Shown: piece after piece, positions 20,986-32,500 of the stretch
Layout of the letters: each line of letters opens with the position of its first letter
How positions within the stretch are numbered: the first letter of the stretch is position 1
Origin: Rhodosorus marinus
Taxonomy: Eukaryota > Rhodophyta > Stylonematophyceae > Stylonematales > Stylonemataceae
Direction of reading: 5' to 3'
Assembly (NCBI GenBank): GCA_029953675.1
Contig: JAMWBK010000013.1
Coordinates: forward strand, 1-64,000
DNA: 64,000 nucleotides
Position numbers and translations under genes: made by a program
Notes under the pieces: model-generated
What the model was told of the DNA's origin: nothing
Databases searched by the model: none
Seen by the model: the letters and a program-made list of their open reading frames with translations, nothing else

Positions 20986-21857
20986 GAGTAACACTATCAC
21001 TTGTGCAGAATCGAGCATAGACAAGGAGTATCCGAGGAACGGATCGACGAGTTTTGAAATTCTCAGGAAGGTTCCAACATGACACGATTCGAAGTCTGGA
21101 GAATCAGAAACAGGTGATAACACACAGAGTCTGGCGACAAGTTAAAATTCTGATTGAGAGAAATGCTGAACATGATGATAAGACACTGGAAGAAAACAAG
21201 TAGAGTTACGCACAAAGAGCTTGACGTGCTGACTAGTTTTCTCTGTTTTTCACGTATGCAAGGAATTATGGCGGAGGAAAACTGTGCGACTAAGAAAAGG
21301 TTTAAATATAGATGCTTGCAGATATGAACTTAAAGCAGTATGTGAATCAAATAAGGTTTGGAGAAAGAGGAACAAACCAGACAAACAGAACGTTGAAGAC
21401 GAGGTTGGATGAGGAATATTGGTGCGAGCGAGAGTGTAGATGTGGTATGATATCATCAGATGGGTTTTTGCACGTACTAAATCCCACAGTCAGTTCGCTC
21501 AGGGGCTGAAAATGGACCTATAATTAGCATGGTTTATGGAAGCATTGCGGCCGCACCGGATTATTCCATTGTTCTATTTTTAGTACATGAAGGACTACTT
21601 CGGCAGGATTGGACCTGAGTTGTGCTTCGTACATGAACGAATGGTTTAGTACATGAGGGAGTAGAGAGAAGAGTTCTAGCTGTAGATTGTGGAGAGGTGA
21701 TTGAACTACGAATAAATAGACAATTCAAAAGAAATGAGAAAGAATTACCGCACCGGTAATAACAACTACCGGTATAAACCCGAAAATAAACATAGCGAAT
21801 ACGAGCTGGAATCGAGGATATTAGGCCTAAAAAACAGACGCAATCGGACGTTCCTTT
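20986..21857. other. Non-coding, no recognised gene
   Basis: This is AT-richer sequence with no reading frame that looks like a protein and no repeat seen elsewhere in the window. It lies between a C fragment and an A fragment. Confidence 0.5.
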
Positions 21858-22183
21858 ATCGCCACCAGCATGAGACGCCGCAAAGAGATCAAATACGCGG
21901 GGGCTTTGTCTTCCCCTGGTGTTCGTGCTTCGGCATTAGCACATCGCTTGGTACCCCTGATCATTGAGTGCTTTGGGTTCATGGACTCTGTTGGTTCTCG
22001 CTGGCTTCGGGAGTTGTTCCGCGAACGCCCTGACCGTCTTCAATCGTTGTTTACCCGCTTAAGTTTCCTGCTGTGGCGCATGAATGCCGCTTTGATGTTG
22101 GAGGCGCGAGTACTTCGCCGCGCTTAGTCTTTTTTTCCCCTCGGGGTTTTTTTTTTCAGCCTCCGATTAAACCATTCGTTCGT
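21858..22183 (+). mobile_element. Family A element, 5'-truncated (copy A2)
   Basis: This holds the last ~85 codons of family A ORF2 (stop at 22125-22127) and the family 3' end with an ATTCGTTCG tail. ATCGGACG occurs just after the tail (22184-22191) and at 21843-21850. That is a possible 8-bp target duplication with ~8 nt of filler at the 5' side, weaker than for the other A copies. Confidence 0.85.
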
Positions 22184-22329
22184 ATCGGACGGACATGACA
22201 ACCCTAGCAAATGCGCAAAATTTATATCCTACTCATGATCCGGAACTACTACTGAGAATGGTCTTACGAACTACTGAGAGTTGGTTTGGAAAAGAGGCTA
22301 ACTACGTACTGAATTTCCGCACAGAGATG

Positions 22330-22364
22330 GTCCTTAATTGGGTGTACGAAACCCAATTAAGGAC
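22330..22364. other. Perfect 14-bp inverted repeat, 7-nt loop
   Basis: GTCCTTAATTGGGT at 22330-22343 is followed by GTACGAA and then its exact complement at 22351-22364. No T-run follows, and its role is unknown. Confidence 0.8.
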
Positions 22365-22421
22365 ATCTTCCAAGTATGAGTCCGCACAAAAAAATTGAAT
22401 CGCTCTAGAAAGTATAGAGCG

Positions 22422-22434
22422 TATATATATAAAA
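22422..22434 (+). promoter_or_regulatory. TATA-like sequence
   Basis: TATATATATAAAA on + resembles a TATA box. The nearest supported gene start is 600 bp downstream (23030), farther than a core promoter normally sits. It could serve an unrecognised transcript or be chance. Confidence 0.2.
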
Positions 22435-23029
22435 GAGAGATTCCGAATGCCGACTGCAATCAAAACTCTCTAACGAGCACTGACGGGTAAAGTCAGGAGC
22501 GCCAGGCAGCGTGGAGGTGACATTTTCGGACCAATTCGTCGACACCCCCAATTCGTTTGTGTTAATCACACCGAAATGAACTTTTTTTGCTTTCCAATTG
22601 TCACTCACTCCCCCTCAGAAACCCGATGGTGACGGTCAGCAGCGTCAGGCAGTGTGGAGGTCATTGCTCGGGGGGAACGAGGTACACTTCTCCGCCGAAG
22701 GATTACCGGGATTTCCACGGCTGACATATGCTTAATTTTTTTTATTTAATTTGGGACACTACAGAGCCTCGCAAGGGGTCCCTATAGTCGCCAGAATACC
22801 CGTTCACAACGTCCACGGTCTTTGCGCGGAAACGTGGTCTGGGGTTATAAGTAGAGCGACGCAGACTAGATGTTGGGATGGGTTGCACAAGAGATATGTG
22901 ACAAGTCATACATTGCTAGAAGCGGGGATTGTGATAAGCGCTGAGAACTGAATTTGGAGTGGAGTGAAAGAGTTTGTAGAGCGAAGGAAAAGTTGTCTTT
23001 TTTCTATTTTGCGTAGGAGCGGATTGAAC

Positions 23030-23638
23030 ATGATGAAATTGAGTGCTTTCAGTCTGGTCACCTTACTAGGCTTCACGATGGCCGTTCCATTGATGCAGAA
23101 AGTTCATCTTGCTAAGAAAGTACACGCAGGGGTCGAGGAGCCCGTAGCCCGCCTTGACGAGACCTTATTTTTCATCTGGGCTGGAATGGACGGAGCCGGC
23201 GTTGAGGTCGAGGAGGCTGCCCGCCTTGGACTTGAAGAGGCTGCCCGCCTTGGACTTGAAGAGACAGGATTTTTCATCTGGCGTGAAATGGGCACAGCCG
23301 ACGTAGCCCGCCCCGCAGCTGTCATCTCGCCTCAATATGACGCAGTTTTAGCTGAGATTATGCAGACCGGAGACGACGTTGAGAAGGCCCAAGCTCTCAT
23401 CTTGGCTCAAGGGGTCGGAGCCGGCGAGGCCAACCAAGCCGTAGCCCGCCTTGGACTTGAAGAGACAGGATTTGTCATCTGGCCTGAAATGGGCACAGCC
23501 GACGTAGCCCGCCCCGCAGCCGTCATCTCGCCTCAATATGACGCAGTTTTAGCTGAGATTATGCAGACCGGAGACGACGTTGAGAAGGCCCAAGCTCTCA
23601 TCTTGGCTCAAGGGGACGGAGCCGGCGAGGCCAACTAA
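23030..23638 (+). CDS. Small secreted protein with 67-residue tandem repeats, probably truncated
   Basis: I chose the ATG at 23030 because it opens a signal peptide (MMKLSAFSLVTLLGFTMA...). The 202-residue product is mostly repeat. A unit of 67 residues, ARLGLEETGF(F/V)IW(R/P)EMGTA...SPQYDAVLAEIMQTGDDVEKAQ, occurs twice (DNA period 201 bp, 5 differences). It follows a shorter AARLGLEE duplication. The stop TAA at 23636-23638 replaces the CAA found at the same place in the first unit. The frame then stays open for 35 more codons that start a third, diverged unit (ARLGVEEG) and end at TAA 23744-23746. I infer that the original gene ended there and a C-to-T change shortened it. The QTGDDVEKAQ segment recalls a UBA-type helix pair, but I do not recognise the family. 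Likely extracellular, function unknown. Confidence 0.6.
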   Translation: MMKLSAFSLVTLLGFTMAVPLMQKVHLAKKVHAGVEEPVARLDETLFFIWAGMDGAGVEVEEAARLGLEEAARLGLEETGFFIWREMGTADVARPAAVISPQYDAVLAEIMQTGDDVEKAQALILAQGVGAGEANQAVARLGLEETGFVIWPEMGTADVARPAAVISPQYDAVLAEIMQTGDDVEKAQALILAQGDGAGEAN

Positions 23639-23644
23639 GCCGTA
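23243..23644. repeat. Two 201-bp coding tandem repeats
   Basis: Units 23243-23443 and 23444-23644 differ at 5 of 201 positions, four of them changing the protein (including Gln to stop). A third, diverged partial unit starts at 23645 in the same phase. Confidence 0.9.
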
Positions 23645-23849
23645 GCCCGCCTTGGAGTTGAGGAAGGGTTCACTATCAGGCCTGCGGCGGACACAGCCGG
23701 CCCTGACGTTGCGGAGACCGGAGCCGCCATTAAAGTTCCAGTATAATTCGTTGCAATGAAGGGTATACGAGATGCTGTGCTCGTATACGTAACTTAATAA
23801 ATCACATACTTAACAAATAATTTTTGAGCGAACAATGGACTGGTGGTTT

Positions 23850-24396
23850 TGCTAACACGGCCTGATGCGCTACGCAAGGCGTAAAGGAAACTAGGGACTA
23901 GAAAGAAGAGCATGTAAAGCCCAGGCGACGGTGGCGCGTCTCGGCGCGAATGTTGCTAGAATACCGCCAGAGTGCGATATTTAAGCGCGGAGGAGCACCA
24001 GATATTCTTCAGGATGTTCTGTAAAACACTTACGCAGCCACTCCAAGCTAGAATTTTCCAGATGCCCAAAGGTTTCCACAATGAAAGGCTGGAACCTGCG
24101 AGACCGGCACTCTTCCCGGGGAAGACTGGCCATGCTCTCAGCGTACCGTCGTTCCTTTACGCGGCGAAGTAGAGAAGTTGCTAACCCCTGCGAGAGCTGC
24201 AAAAGGGAGATATGTACAGGATACGGGGCAAGTGACAGCGAGGTCCGCATATACTGAGCGTCCGGCGGCTGCATCCGAAACCAGGAGGTCTGCGATGAAA
24301 CGAGTAGAGGTTGTTGCGGAGGTTGTACTAGGCAGTGCCGATTCCACCTCGACCGTGTAGCCAACTCTTGTAAAGTGTTCGCTCATGATGTATTTC
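23850..24396 (-). mobile_element. Family G fragment, 5'-truncated (copy G3)
   Basis: This is the 3' end of a family G element: RLE-coding sequence in broken frames (RFQPFIVETFGHLE, VKERRYAES) and a 3' UTR with GCGTAGCGCATCAGGC. It resembles 42161-42690 and 45100-45452. Confidence 0.75.
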
Positions 24397-24785
24397 GGGA
24401 CAAATCTGCTACCATTTCGTTCGTGCTGAGGTGCTTCAGTTTCAGTGAATGACCAGAGGTAAGAGGAGATGTTGTGGGAGGAGATGTTGTCAGGCTATGC
24501 TAGTAAAGCCGCAATACGTTTGCTAGTAAAGTCCCTGTGAGTTGTTGTCGAGCATTGGGGTTTTGTTTCTTTTTCGGTGGCGAGCGTGTTCGTTTACGGG
24601 AAGCGCTTCCTCTGGTACGCCTTCCCCTCGATTCTCCGCGGGGCGTCGTATGCATTTGCAACTACTTCTGTCTTCCGGGTGGGTGTGTTGCGGGGCCTTT
24701 CCTATTTGGGTTGGGTTTGGTCGATTATTCTCTCGGTGCGGTTTCATATTGGTGGTGCAACGTTTCCTTTGCGCATTCCCTCAGG

Positions 24786-25109
24786 ATGGTAGGGATATCT
24801 CCGCGCTCGACGGAGCCTCCTCCCAAGGAGGCACTGCCAGGTGGGAGACTCCGTGTTCGCCTCAGCTGCGGCACCTTTTCTTCCGAGGTTGACTTGGAAG
24901 GCGCTTCTGGCACCCAGGCGCGTGCACTTATCTCCGCTGTCACCAGCCTGATCACGGCTGCGAGTGATCGTGGAGTGGTCCCTCAGCTCACCCAGAAGCT
25001 AGGTGGGCTGGAATCGGGATTGCTGGCCAGGTCAAATTCAAATTCGGACGAGAATTTGAATTGCCCCAGCGTTGGCCGAGGGCAGTCAACATCCGGTCAA
25101 TCAACATGA
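24786..25109 (+). pseudogene. Copy B3 ORF1, N-terminal part
   Basis: The ATG at 24786 gives MVGISPRSTEPPPKEAL, the only intact family B ORF1 start here. It runs through the helical N-terminal region, then frameshifts near 25065, where 8 nt present in B1 are missing, and stops at 25109. The frame is also open upstream of the ATG to about 24540. Confidence 0.75.
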
Positions 25110-25425
25110 ACCTGTCCCGGGACAGGCGAGGGCTGTTGCTTCTGCGCGGGACAGTACGACGTTGGGGAGCGGCAGGCCGGGCCAAAACGAACTTCAGCGC
25201 TCGGGGATTCGAGGCAATGGTGTGGTGACTGTGCGGCAACCGGTGTGGAGGAGACTACAGCTGTGGACTTCCCTCTCTTGGACCAGCCCTCAGGTGGTCA
25301 CCAGCTCCCGGCTACTGCGGGGGCACGTGGTGGCCGCAAGGGGGGCGCTTCGTACGCCTCAGTCTTGCGGAAGGGCACCACTGCCACACGTACGGCGGCT
25401 ATGCTCCGTTTCCTAAGCCGACGAG

Positions 25426-26214
25426 ATGACCCTGCAACACTGGGGAACGCTCTTGGATGAGCCCCTCGATCTTGAAGCTGCTCCCGACAGGGACTTGATT
25501 CGTGCACAGATCGCTCTACCGTTGCGATTAGGGGGATTCGGCGTCGCAGACCGTGGGCTGGTATGCTCGCCAGCGGCGGTTGCCTCCTGGGCTACCGCGC
25601 TGCGAACGTTGGTGACCGTCCAGATGCGAAGTGCCTGCCTCTTGGCTCGAGCTTTGACCAACGAGGATCCAGTGACCCTGCCGCTCCCGCTTTTGACAAT
25701 TTATGATGGTCCTCAACTCGCGTTCAGGAGGTGCAACGCCGTGCCGGACGCAAATCGGTCCCGCTTTCGTTCCTGGAGGGAGCTGTTATGGGGACGAGCT
25801 GAAGCGATTGAGGATTGTCCCCTCGACCGAGTTCTTGCCGATGACGGAGAGGCTAGCCCCGGGTCACCTGTTGCAGACTACCCGGGTTTGAGCCGATTGT
25901 GGAGCTCCCGCACTGATGTGATTCAACATAGCCTCACCTGGGGCCAACACAGTGCCGCTCACACAGTCATGCTCAATTCTCCTCTCACGCCGCCTACCAC
26001 TGCCGCTCGTCTCCGCGGCATGGGAGGCCACCTCTCGCACTTGTGGTTAACCACTCTACTGTCGTCATTGAGTCATCGTCTCTATGCTTTCCAGTTCCGT
26101 TCTGCCGCACGTATCTATCTCGGTTTGCCACAGGCTCCGTGGCACTCTAATCGGCCGTCTTTCTGTCAGGGATGTGAGAGCCGGATTATCCTACTCAAAA
26201 TTTGGCGCTCTTGA
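25426..26214 (+). pseudogene. Copy B3 ORF2 remnant (post-RT region)
   Basis: The open frame MTLQHWGTLLDEP to CQGCESRI is the region between the RT palm and the zinc knuckle. The fused tail LLKIWRS comes from the second deletion junction, out of frame. It has neither the RT catalytic motifs nor the nuclease. Confidence 0.8.
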
Positions 26215-26371
26215 GGCGTTTAAGTGTCTCCCTTTGGCGATATTCCAGCCACATGCTTTCCGAGGCGCGCCATGGGCGCCTGGGGTTGCATGCTTCCCTC
26301 CCTAGTTATTAGGTCATCTTCACGCCTTGCGTAGCGCTTCAGGCTATGCTAGTAAAGTCCAAGTCCAAGTT

Positions 26372-26425
26372 TACTATTAACGGTTTGCGTAGCGCTGTAG
26401 GCTCTGCTAATAAAGCCAGTTTACT
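26372..26425 (+). mobile_element. Family C 3' terminus fragment
   Basis: GGTTTGCGTAGCGCTGTAGG, then CTCTGCTAATAAAGCC, matches the extreme 3' end of family C (compare 48520-48560). It lies directly after the decamer tail of B3. More TTTACT/AAAGCC debris continues to about 26455. Confidence 0.6.
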
Positions 26426-26523
26426 ATTTGCTACTAAAGCCCAGTTTACTTTTTGACATAGTGAATTCCAACCCCTGCCTAGCAAAGCGCTCAACACGAA
26501 GTCAGGGCGTAGTGGAAGGGAGA

Positions 26524-29500
26524 CTAGGTCAAGTCTGCACATGAGTAGCTACCCTCGAAGAGCGGACATGAAAGTTTTGCGCTATTGCTCAGCCTCGTTT
26601 CCTTTGCGATCAGTTGTCCAGTAACTTCCACGTTGTTCAAGGTCACTTCGGCCTTCGGTATAAGCAGACTGAACGGGTAGAGATTGCCCGGGTTACTTCT
26701 TACGGTAACGTCCCTACTTTGATCATGGATATTCACAAGAATCTGCTCCGGCCTGCAGGCCTGCAAATCGTAGACAAGAGGCCGAAGCCTGATTGTGGAA
26801 GTCCTCCCCGGGACGTTCAAGATAATGGACGCCGTGCGATCACACTCGAACTCCACCCGATTGATCACTTGCCTGTTGCGGAGCTTGAACAGTTGCTCCA
26901 AGTCTTCCAAATGGAAAACATTGTATACGGGGTGCCTGGCAAGCAGCTTTACTGTGTCCCCTTCCACGACAACTGAACCCTTCGTTGACATTGACACCGT
27001 TCCCGTGACTGCGCAACCTACTCCAACTCTGCAAATTTGTCGAGGTGGTCCATCGTCAAGTTTGAGCAGAGACTCATCACTGAAAAGCCGATCAGAAAAC
27101 TCAATGGTCTGCTGCCGAAGTCGCTCGTAGTCCTCATCTTCGTAGGACTCCTCTGCGGAGACAACAAGTCCATTCCTTCTCTTCAGGTTAAGAGATCTTC
27201 CGTAGTGAATGACTCTACCACCATCTGCCGTCGCATCAGCCGCCTCCTCTTCACTTATCGTCACTCTCCAAGCTGCGACAACAGCTTGTGGAAGAGCGCA
27301 GGTCGCTTCTGAACCACCAATCTCTCCGTTGATGACTGCATTCCGCCGCGCCTTGACACCACCTTCAATGAACGCGTCGCCACCAACCGTCAAGTGCCTC
27401 ACTGAGGACGTGCTCATGTAGAGCGAGTCATCAAAGAGCGCCCCGTCGGTTGTGATCATAATCACCTGCTTCTCCTCAGCCGTAGCGCTGTTCCCACAAC
27501 TGTCCCGGGCCGTCCATGTCCTAGTAATTAACTTCTCACCGCTGCAACGATCATTGGGTATGCTGTACTCGTCCTCGTATTCTATAGTCACATCCGGCGA
27601 GCAGTCGTCCGTAACCGTTGGCCATCCAAGGAACTGTGGCGAGATCCCATCCGTGAGGTACGTAACCGTGACATCATCAGGGAATTCCAAAAACTCCGGT
27701 GGAGTCACATCTCCCGTGATGGTAAGCCTTTGCTCAGCCGTCGCGGTGTTCGAACATCCATCCGTCACTGAAAACGTCCTTTTGATCACCGCCTCTTCAA
27801 AGCATCGACCGCTCGGAAAGCTGGAATCGTCCTCATATTCAACATCACCTACCGTCGAGCAGCTATCCGTGGCCCCTGGAAAGCCAGTATTCGCCGTTGC
27901 GAGGTCATCTTCAACTGCGGTACAGCTAAAAGTCATGTCATCGGGAAAGTTGGTAAACTCTGGTAGGAATGTATCCCCCAACAGCGTTATCGTCTGTGTA
28001 ACAGCGCCTTCTTGTCCAGAAGGATCGGTCGCACTCCATGTCCTTTCGAACACTCGGCCATCACACGTGCTGCCGCTCTCGACGCTCGAAGTTTGCACCT
28101 CACCATCGAAGCACTCATCATCGTCCGTCGCAGATACGTCAAACTCGTCCATCGGGGTCGGAACAAATTCACGGTCACAGATCGCGTCAAAGCTTGCCGG
28201 AACGTTTAGCAGCGCAGGAGGCGTCTCGTCCAAAACCTCCTGAGTAATCAGCTGTTCCACGCTGGAGGAGTTTCCGCATTCATCTGTCGCTGTCCATGTC
28301 CTGGTGATAATCCTTGACCCGTTGCAGAAGCCGTCGGGAATATCGTCCGAGTAAGATATCGTCACGTCGCTGCAGTCATCGGTCGCAGTGGCCGATCCTC
28401 CAGTGTTCTCCGGAGATAGCTCAACGCCAGGCTGGACGACAAAATTAGGAGGTGTTGGCTGCTCAAACTCTGGTACCCCTTGGTCTCCTAGGACTGTGAT
28501 CACCTGCGTCATTTCGGATGCGTTTCCGGAAGGGTCAACTGCGCTCCAGGTCCTTTCGAACACTCGGCCATCACATACGTTGCCGCTCTCGACGCTCGAG
28601 GTCTGTACCACATTGTCGAAGCACGGGTCATCGTCCGTTGCCGTTACATCAAACTGGTCCATCGGGATCGGAACAAAATCAGGGTCACATGCTGCCTCAA
28701 AGCTTTCCGGAACGTTCAGCAACACTGGTGGCGTATCATCGGCCATTCCAGTCTGAGTAATTCTCTGTTCATAGCTGTTGGAGTTGCCGCATTCGTCAGT
28801 TGCGCTCCACGTCCTGATGATCACAACTCCCTCGCAGGTTTGCTCGAGTATCTCGTCGGAGTAAGAAATATTTGCCTCAGTGCAGTCGTCGATCGCCATT
28901 GGCGTTCCTCCAGTGTTCTCCGGGGAGAGATCGACTCCAACGTCGACTACCACATCACCGGGTCTCGGATCCTCAAACTGAGGTCCGGTTACGTCTGGAA
29001 GGATCCTAATCGTCTGCATCGTCTCAGCCTCATTACCTGCGGGATCCTGGGTTTGCCATTTCCTTGTCCTAACCCTCTCCACGCAGTTGTTAATAGGTGG
29101 GAGCTCAAGGGACAAGGATACGCTCACACGACCGATGTAGCAGGGATCATTGTCACGTCCAAAGACGTCCACGCTGGGTAGCTCACTACCACATTCAAGG
29201 ACAGGTTCGAGGTCAGCTGGAAGTCCAACGAGTTCTGGCGGCTCGTTATCAACCACGGCAGCGGCGTCAGGATCGCGACAGATGCGTCTGTCATCGTAAG
29301 GGAGGCATGCATTGGGATCTTCGGCGTCGTTGTTACAAGTTGAGAAACAGCAATCACCACCGTCAAACTGACAGTTGGGATAGTTGAGATCCGCATCGCA
29401 GATTCCATTGCCCTTCCTCGGACTGCTATTATCACACTCGGTGTCTTCGAACCCGGGTTGTAGCTCCTCGGTCTTTTCCGAAAACTGGCAGAAGAAAATC

Positions 29501-32500
29501 CCCGTCCGCGGTGCGAGACACTCCATCCTCGTAGGATCGCAAGAGCGGACGAAGAACTCGTCCTCCAGCGAAGGTATATCCGAATCCAAAAGGACCGTTC
29601 TCTCGCAGGTGTCAATGCAACAGTCACCACCATCCCAATCACAGATCTGAACATTTAGGCAGCTCTGACAGAACCCATTCCCCGTTTCACTCCTCGGAAT
29701 TCCAATTCGATCCATAAACTGGTCGCAATTTTCTCCAACCTCTGGCCTGGGACATTCTGCGGGGGTGATACAGTCGTTTTGGGACGTGGACGCAATTCTC
29801 AAGGTTATCAATCCCTCGTCGCATTTCTTCGGCAGTCTATCCCACGCGGGTTCCTCCACATAGTACCCCAATGGAGCAGCCTTGCATTTCGACTGCCCGC
29901 CTTCATTAGTGTAAAAACCCACCGTACAGGGAAGCTGCTGCCCAGTATACTTGTATTCCGGCACATAGAAACCCGGGTCTGCATTTTGGCAAGTGCCGCC
30001 AGCAGCTCCAAACGTACCCTCCGGGCATGGATCGCAACCGGTTCTTGCATCGTTCGGTTGAGTCCCAATTGGGCACTCCCTACACAATTGCTGCCCGGAG
30101 AGACTTCCAACAGTCCCCTCTGCACATGGTTGGCAGACGTCCGCGTTGTCGGCTCCCAGAATGGTGCTAAAAGTACCGATGGGGCATGGCACGCACGCTG
30201 TGCTCGCCGCCTCCTCGGCAAACGTACCTCTCTCGCAAGGGAGTGGCGACGCCCGGGGGCGTGTGGGTACATGGAAGCCGGGTGGGGCTGCGACACATGC
30301 ATCCTGGTCATTAGCTCTGGTGTAGCCTTCCGGACACAAAGTGCAGTCTCCGTCGATCCGTAGAAGTTCATAGCCCGGTCCACAGATACAAACGGCGTCT
30401 AGTCGCAGTGTTTTCCCTTCGTAGCTTTCATTAAGCGCATCAGCCACGGTTCTCGCCGAAAGCAGGCACCCGCTCGCTTTGCATCCGGCTGCAACCAGCG
30501 CCGTCACGTCCTCAACATCAAAGCCACTCCCAAACTCCGCGGAGATCACGCTCACGGTCTCACCAGGTGGGCACTTCGGAGTAAGCACACTGCCCCCCTC
30601 TGCCTCGAGCTCTGAATCAGCAAACGTATAAGATACAAAGCCATTGGGGACCGAGGAGACCGGATTTAAACATGCATAACCGATAAAGTCTGGTTCGCAT
30701 CCGGCAAGATCGCACGTAGCACCAGTCGCGCTCTCACAATTAGCAAACTTATCAAGGCACACATTGCTACCTGCCCGTTGCTGATTTTGGACTGTCCACT
30801 GGCCCAACGTTTCCTCCCTTCGCTCTTTAAATACTTTGCGTGCTTCTATGCTGGCGAAGATATCGGGATCAGCACCTTCGTATTGAAGGCACAAATTCCA
30901 CCAGTCATTGGGGGGTGGAAAAGTCCGGTCGGATTCCAAACCATCACCAGGACAAAACTCTGGGAAACAATACACCGTTAGCCCGTCAGCATTTGCCGTG
31001 AAATCCGTACAAAGCGGCCCTGCATTCGACGGGGGATCGAAAATGCCAAGAGCAGCACCTCTTTGCTGTAAATATTTCCATGTGCCCAGCTCTAGTGCGG
31101 TATAAATCGACTGCTCGGCCTCCTTCCTTCCCTCCCACATCGCGAAACAGAGCTGTTCCTTGTCAAATGTAGATGACCCTCCATCGATGGATGATATGAA
31201 CGGCGCTGGAAGGCCAGAAACACTCTCAGCAGTCCAGCAGGAGTTGATCGAGCTTCTATCCACCAGTTTCACGAACCTATTCCCGCCACACGTTGGTGAT
31301 CTGATAAGGTCAATGTCTCGATGCTTGAAGTCATCACGTTTTTCCTCACTCCAAGGAGCGTTTGGAGGCGATCTCTGGACTTCCTCGAATGCCGTTTCCG
31401 CTATATCAGTGACGTCGAGCCCGATATAGCTAGAGAGGATCGTGGGCGTCTCTCCGAACGGAATACAAAAGTATTGTGCCCTCATCATGGCCGGATTTAA
31501 CACGAGTTCGGCCAATTCGGGACTCGGTGCCTCTGCGTTCGCACACTGAGTGAGATTCTCAAAGTTCAGAGTACAGGAATTCTCATTTTCAGCGCAAGGG
31601 AAGCGCATTAACGTAGTCAAATCCTGTGTGCAATCCCAGACGTTGTACTCCGCGCGGTAAACAATCGGTCTCGATCCCCCTGGGCAGCTGAACGAAATTG
31701 TCTCGCCGTTCAGGGAGCTCGCAATCTTGGTCAACCACGCCCCAGGGGCTGCGTCCCATGTGCACTGAAAGCTCCCGGAAAGCTCAGCCAAGAAATCGAA
31801 ATCGGTCCTTTCCAAGGCCAGAGGCACCTCCGGCCCATTCGTAATCTCGTCCAGCCGGGACCTGAAGTCAAAGTCGAGAACGTCGAGGTCGAGAACGTCC
31901 AAGTCAGGAACGTTCAGCACGTCCAGGAGTTCAGCGAAAAGTGCCTCGACTTCGTCTTTCAGTCCAAAAGCTTCGAGTACCGCGTCAATCGCTATGTTTA
32001 TCGCATCGAAGACGACGCAAAAATCACCACAGTCCAGAAATTTTGTAACCTCGTAGAGAGAGTCCATTAATCCTCGAACGGGCTCAAACGGCTCAATGAA
32101 CTCGTTCACGGCAGCTGATGTCACACCAATCGAGTCCTTCAGTGATTCCAATGCCGGTTCTTGATCCTGCAATTGCTGCACGGGTCCATTAACAATATCT
32201 CTGATCTCGCCAACGAAAGATTCCACACCACCCAATGCACTCCTCAGCGCCGAGCCATCTCCGACCACATCGTCAACCGAGCACAGGGACTCTATCGGCT
32301 GACCCACGTCTTCAAGGGTTTCCACTGAGCATCTTGTCTCCAGCAGGCCTGCTACTTGGGCGTTTGTATCGTCACACAAATGGTTTACGAGCGGAGGAAG
32401 TATGATAATATTCACAGCCCAGGCAAACGTGGATGCCGCTTGAAGGTATTCGAGACCCTTATTGAGCCTTCCAGCCCATTTGTCTAGGTCTTCACACTTT

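Larger units (their letters stand above)
22192..23029. other. Non-coding region upstream of the secreted repeat gene
   Basis: No coding sequence is recognised. It contains a 14-bp hairpin (22330-22364), a TATA-like run (22422-22434), and two diverged ~38-bp direct repeats (about 22493-22531 and 22637-22674, both with AGGCAG(C/T)GTGGAGGT). It may hold the promoter of the gene starting at 23030. Confidence 0.45.
24554..26360 (+). mobile_element. Family B element, internally deleted (copy B3)
   Basis: This has both family B ends (ATTGGGGTTTTG at 24554; GCTTCAGGC, TATGCTAGTA and AGTAAAGTCC to 26360) but only about 1.8 kb. One deletion joins ORF1 (MLRF near 25410) to ORF2 (DEMTLQHWG near 25426), removing the RT core. 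A second, near 26187, removes most of the knuckle and RLE. Its 5' end follows a decamer tail (24525-24534) of a further element after a 19-nt spacer. It could be mobilised only in trans. Confidence 0.9.
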
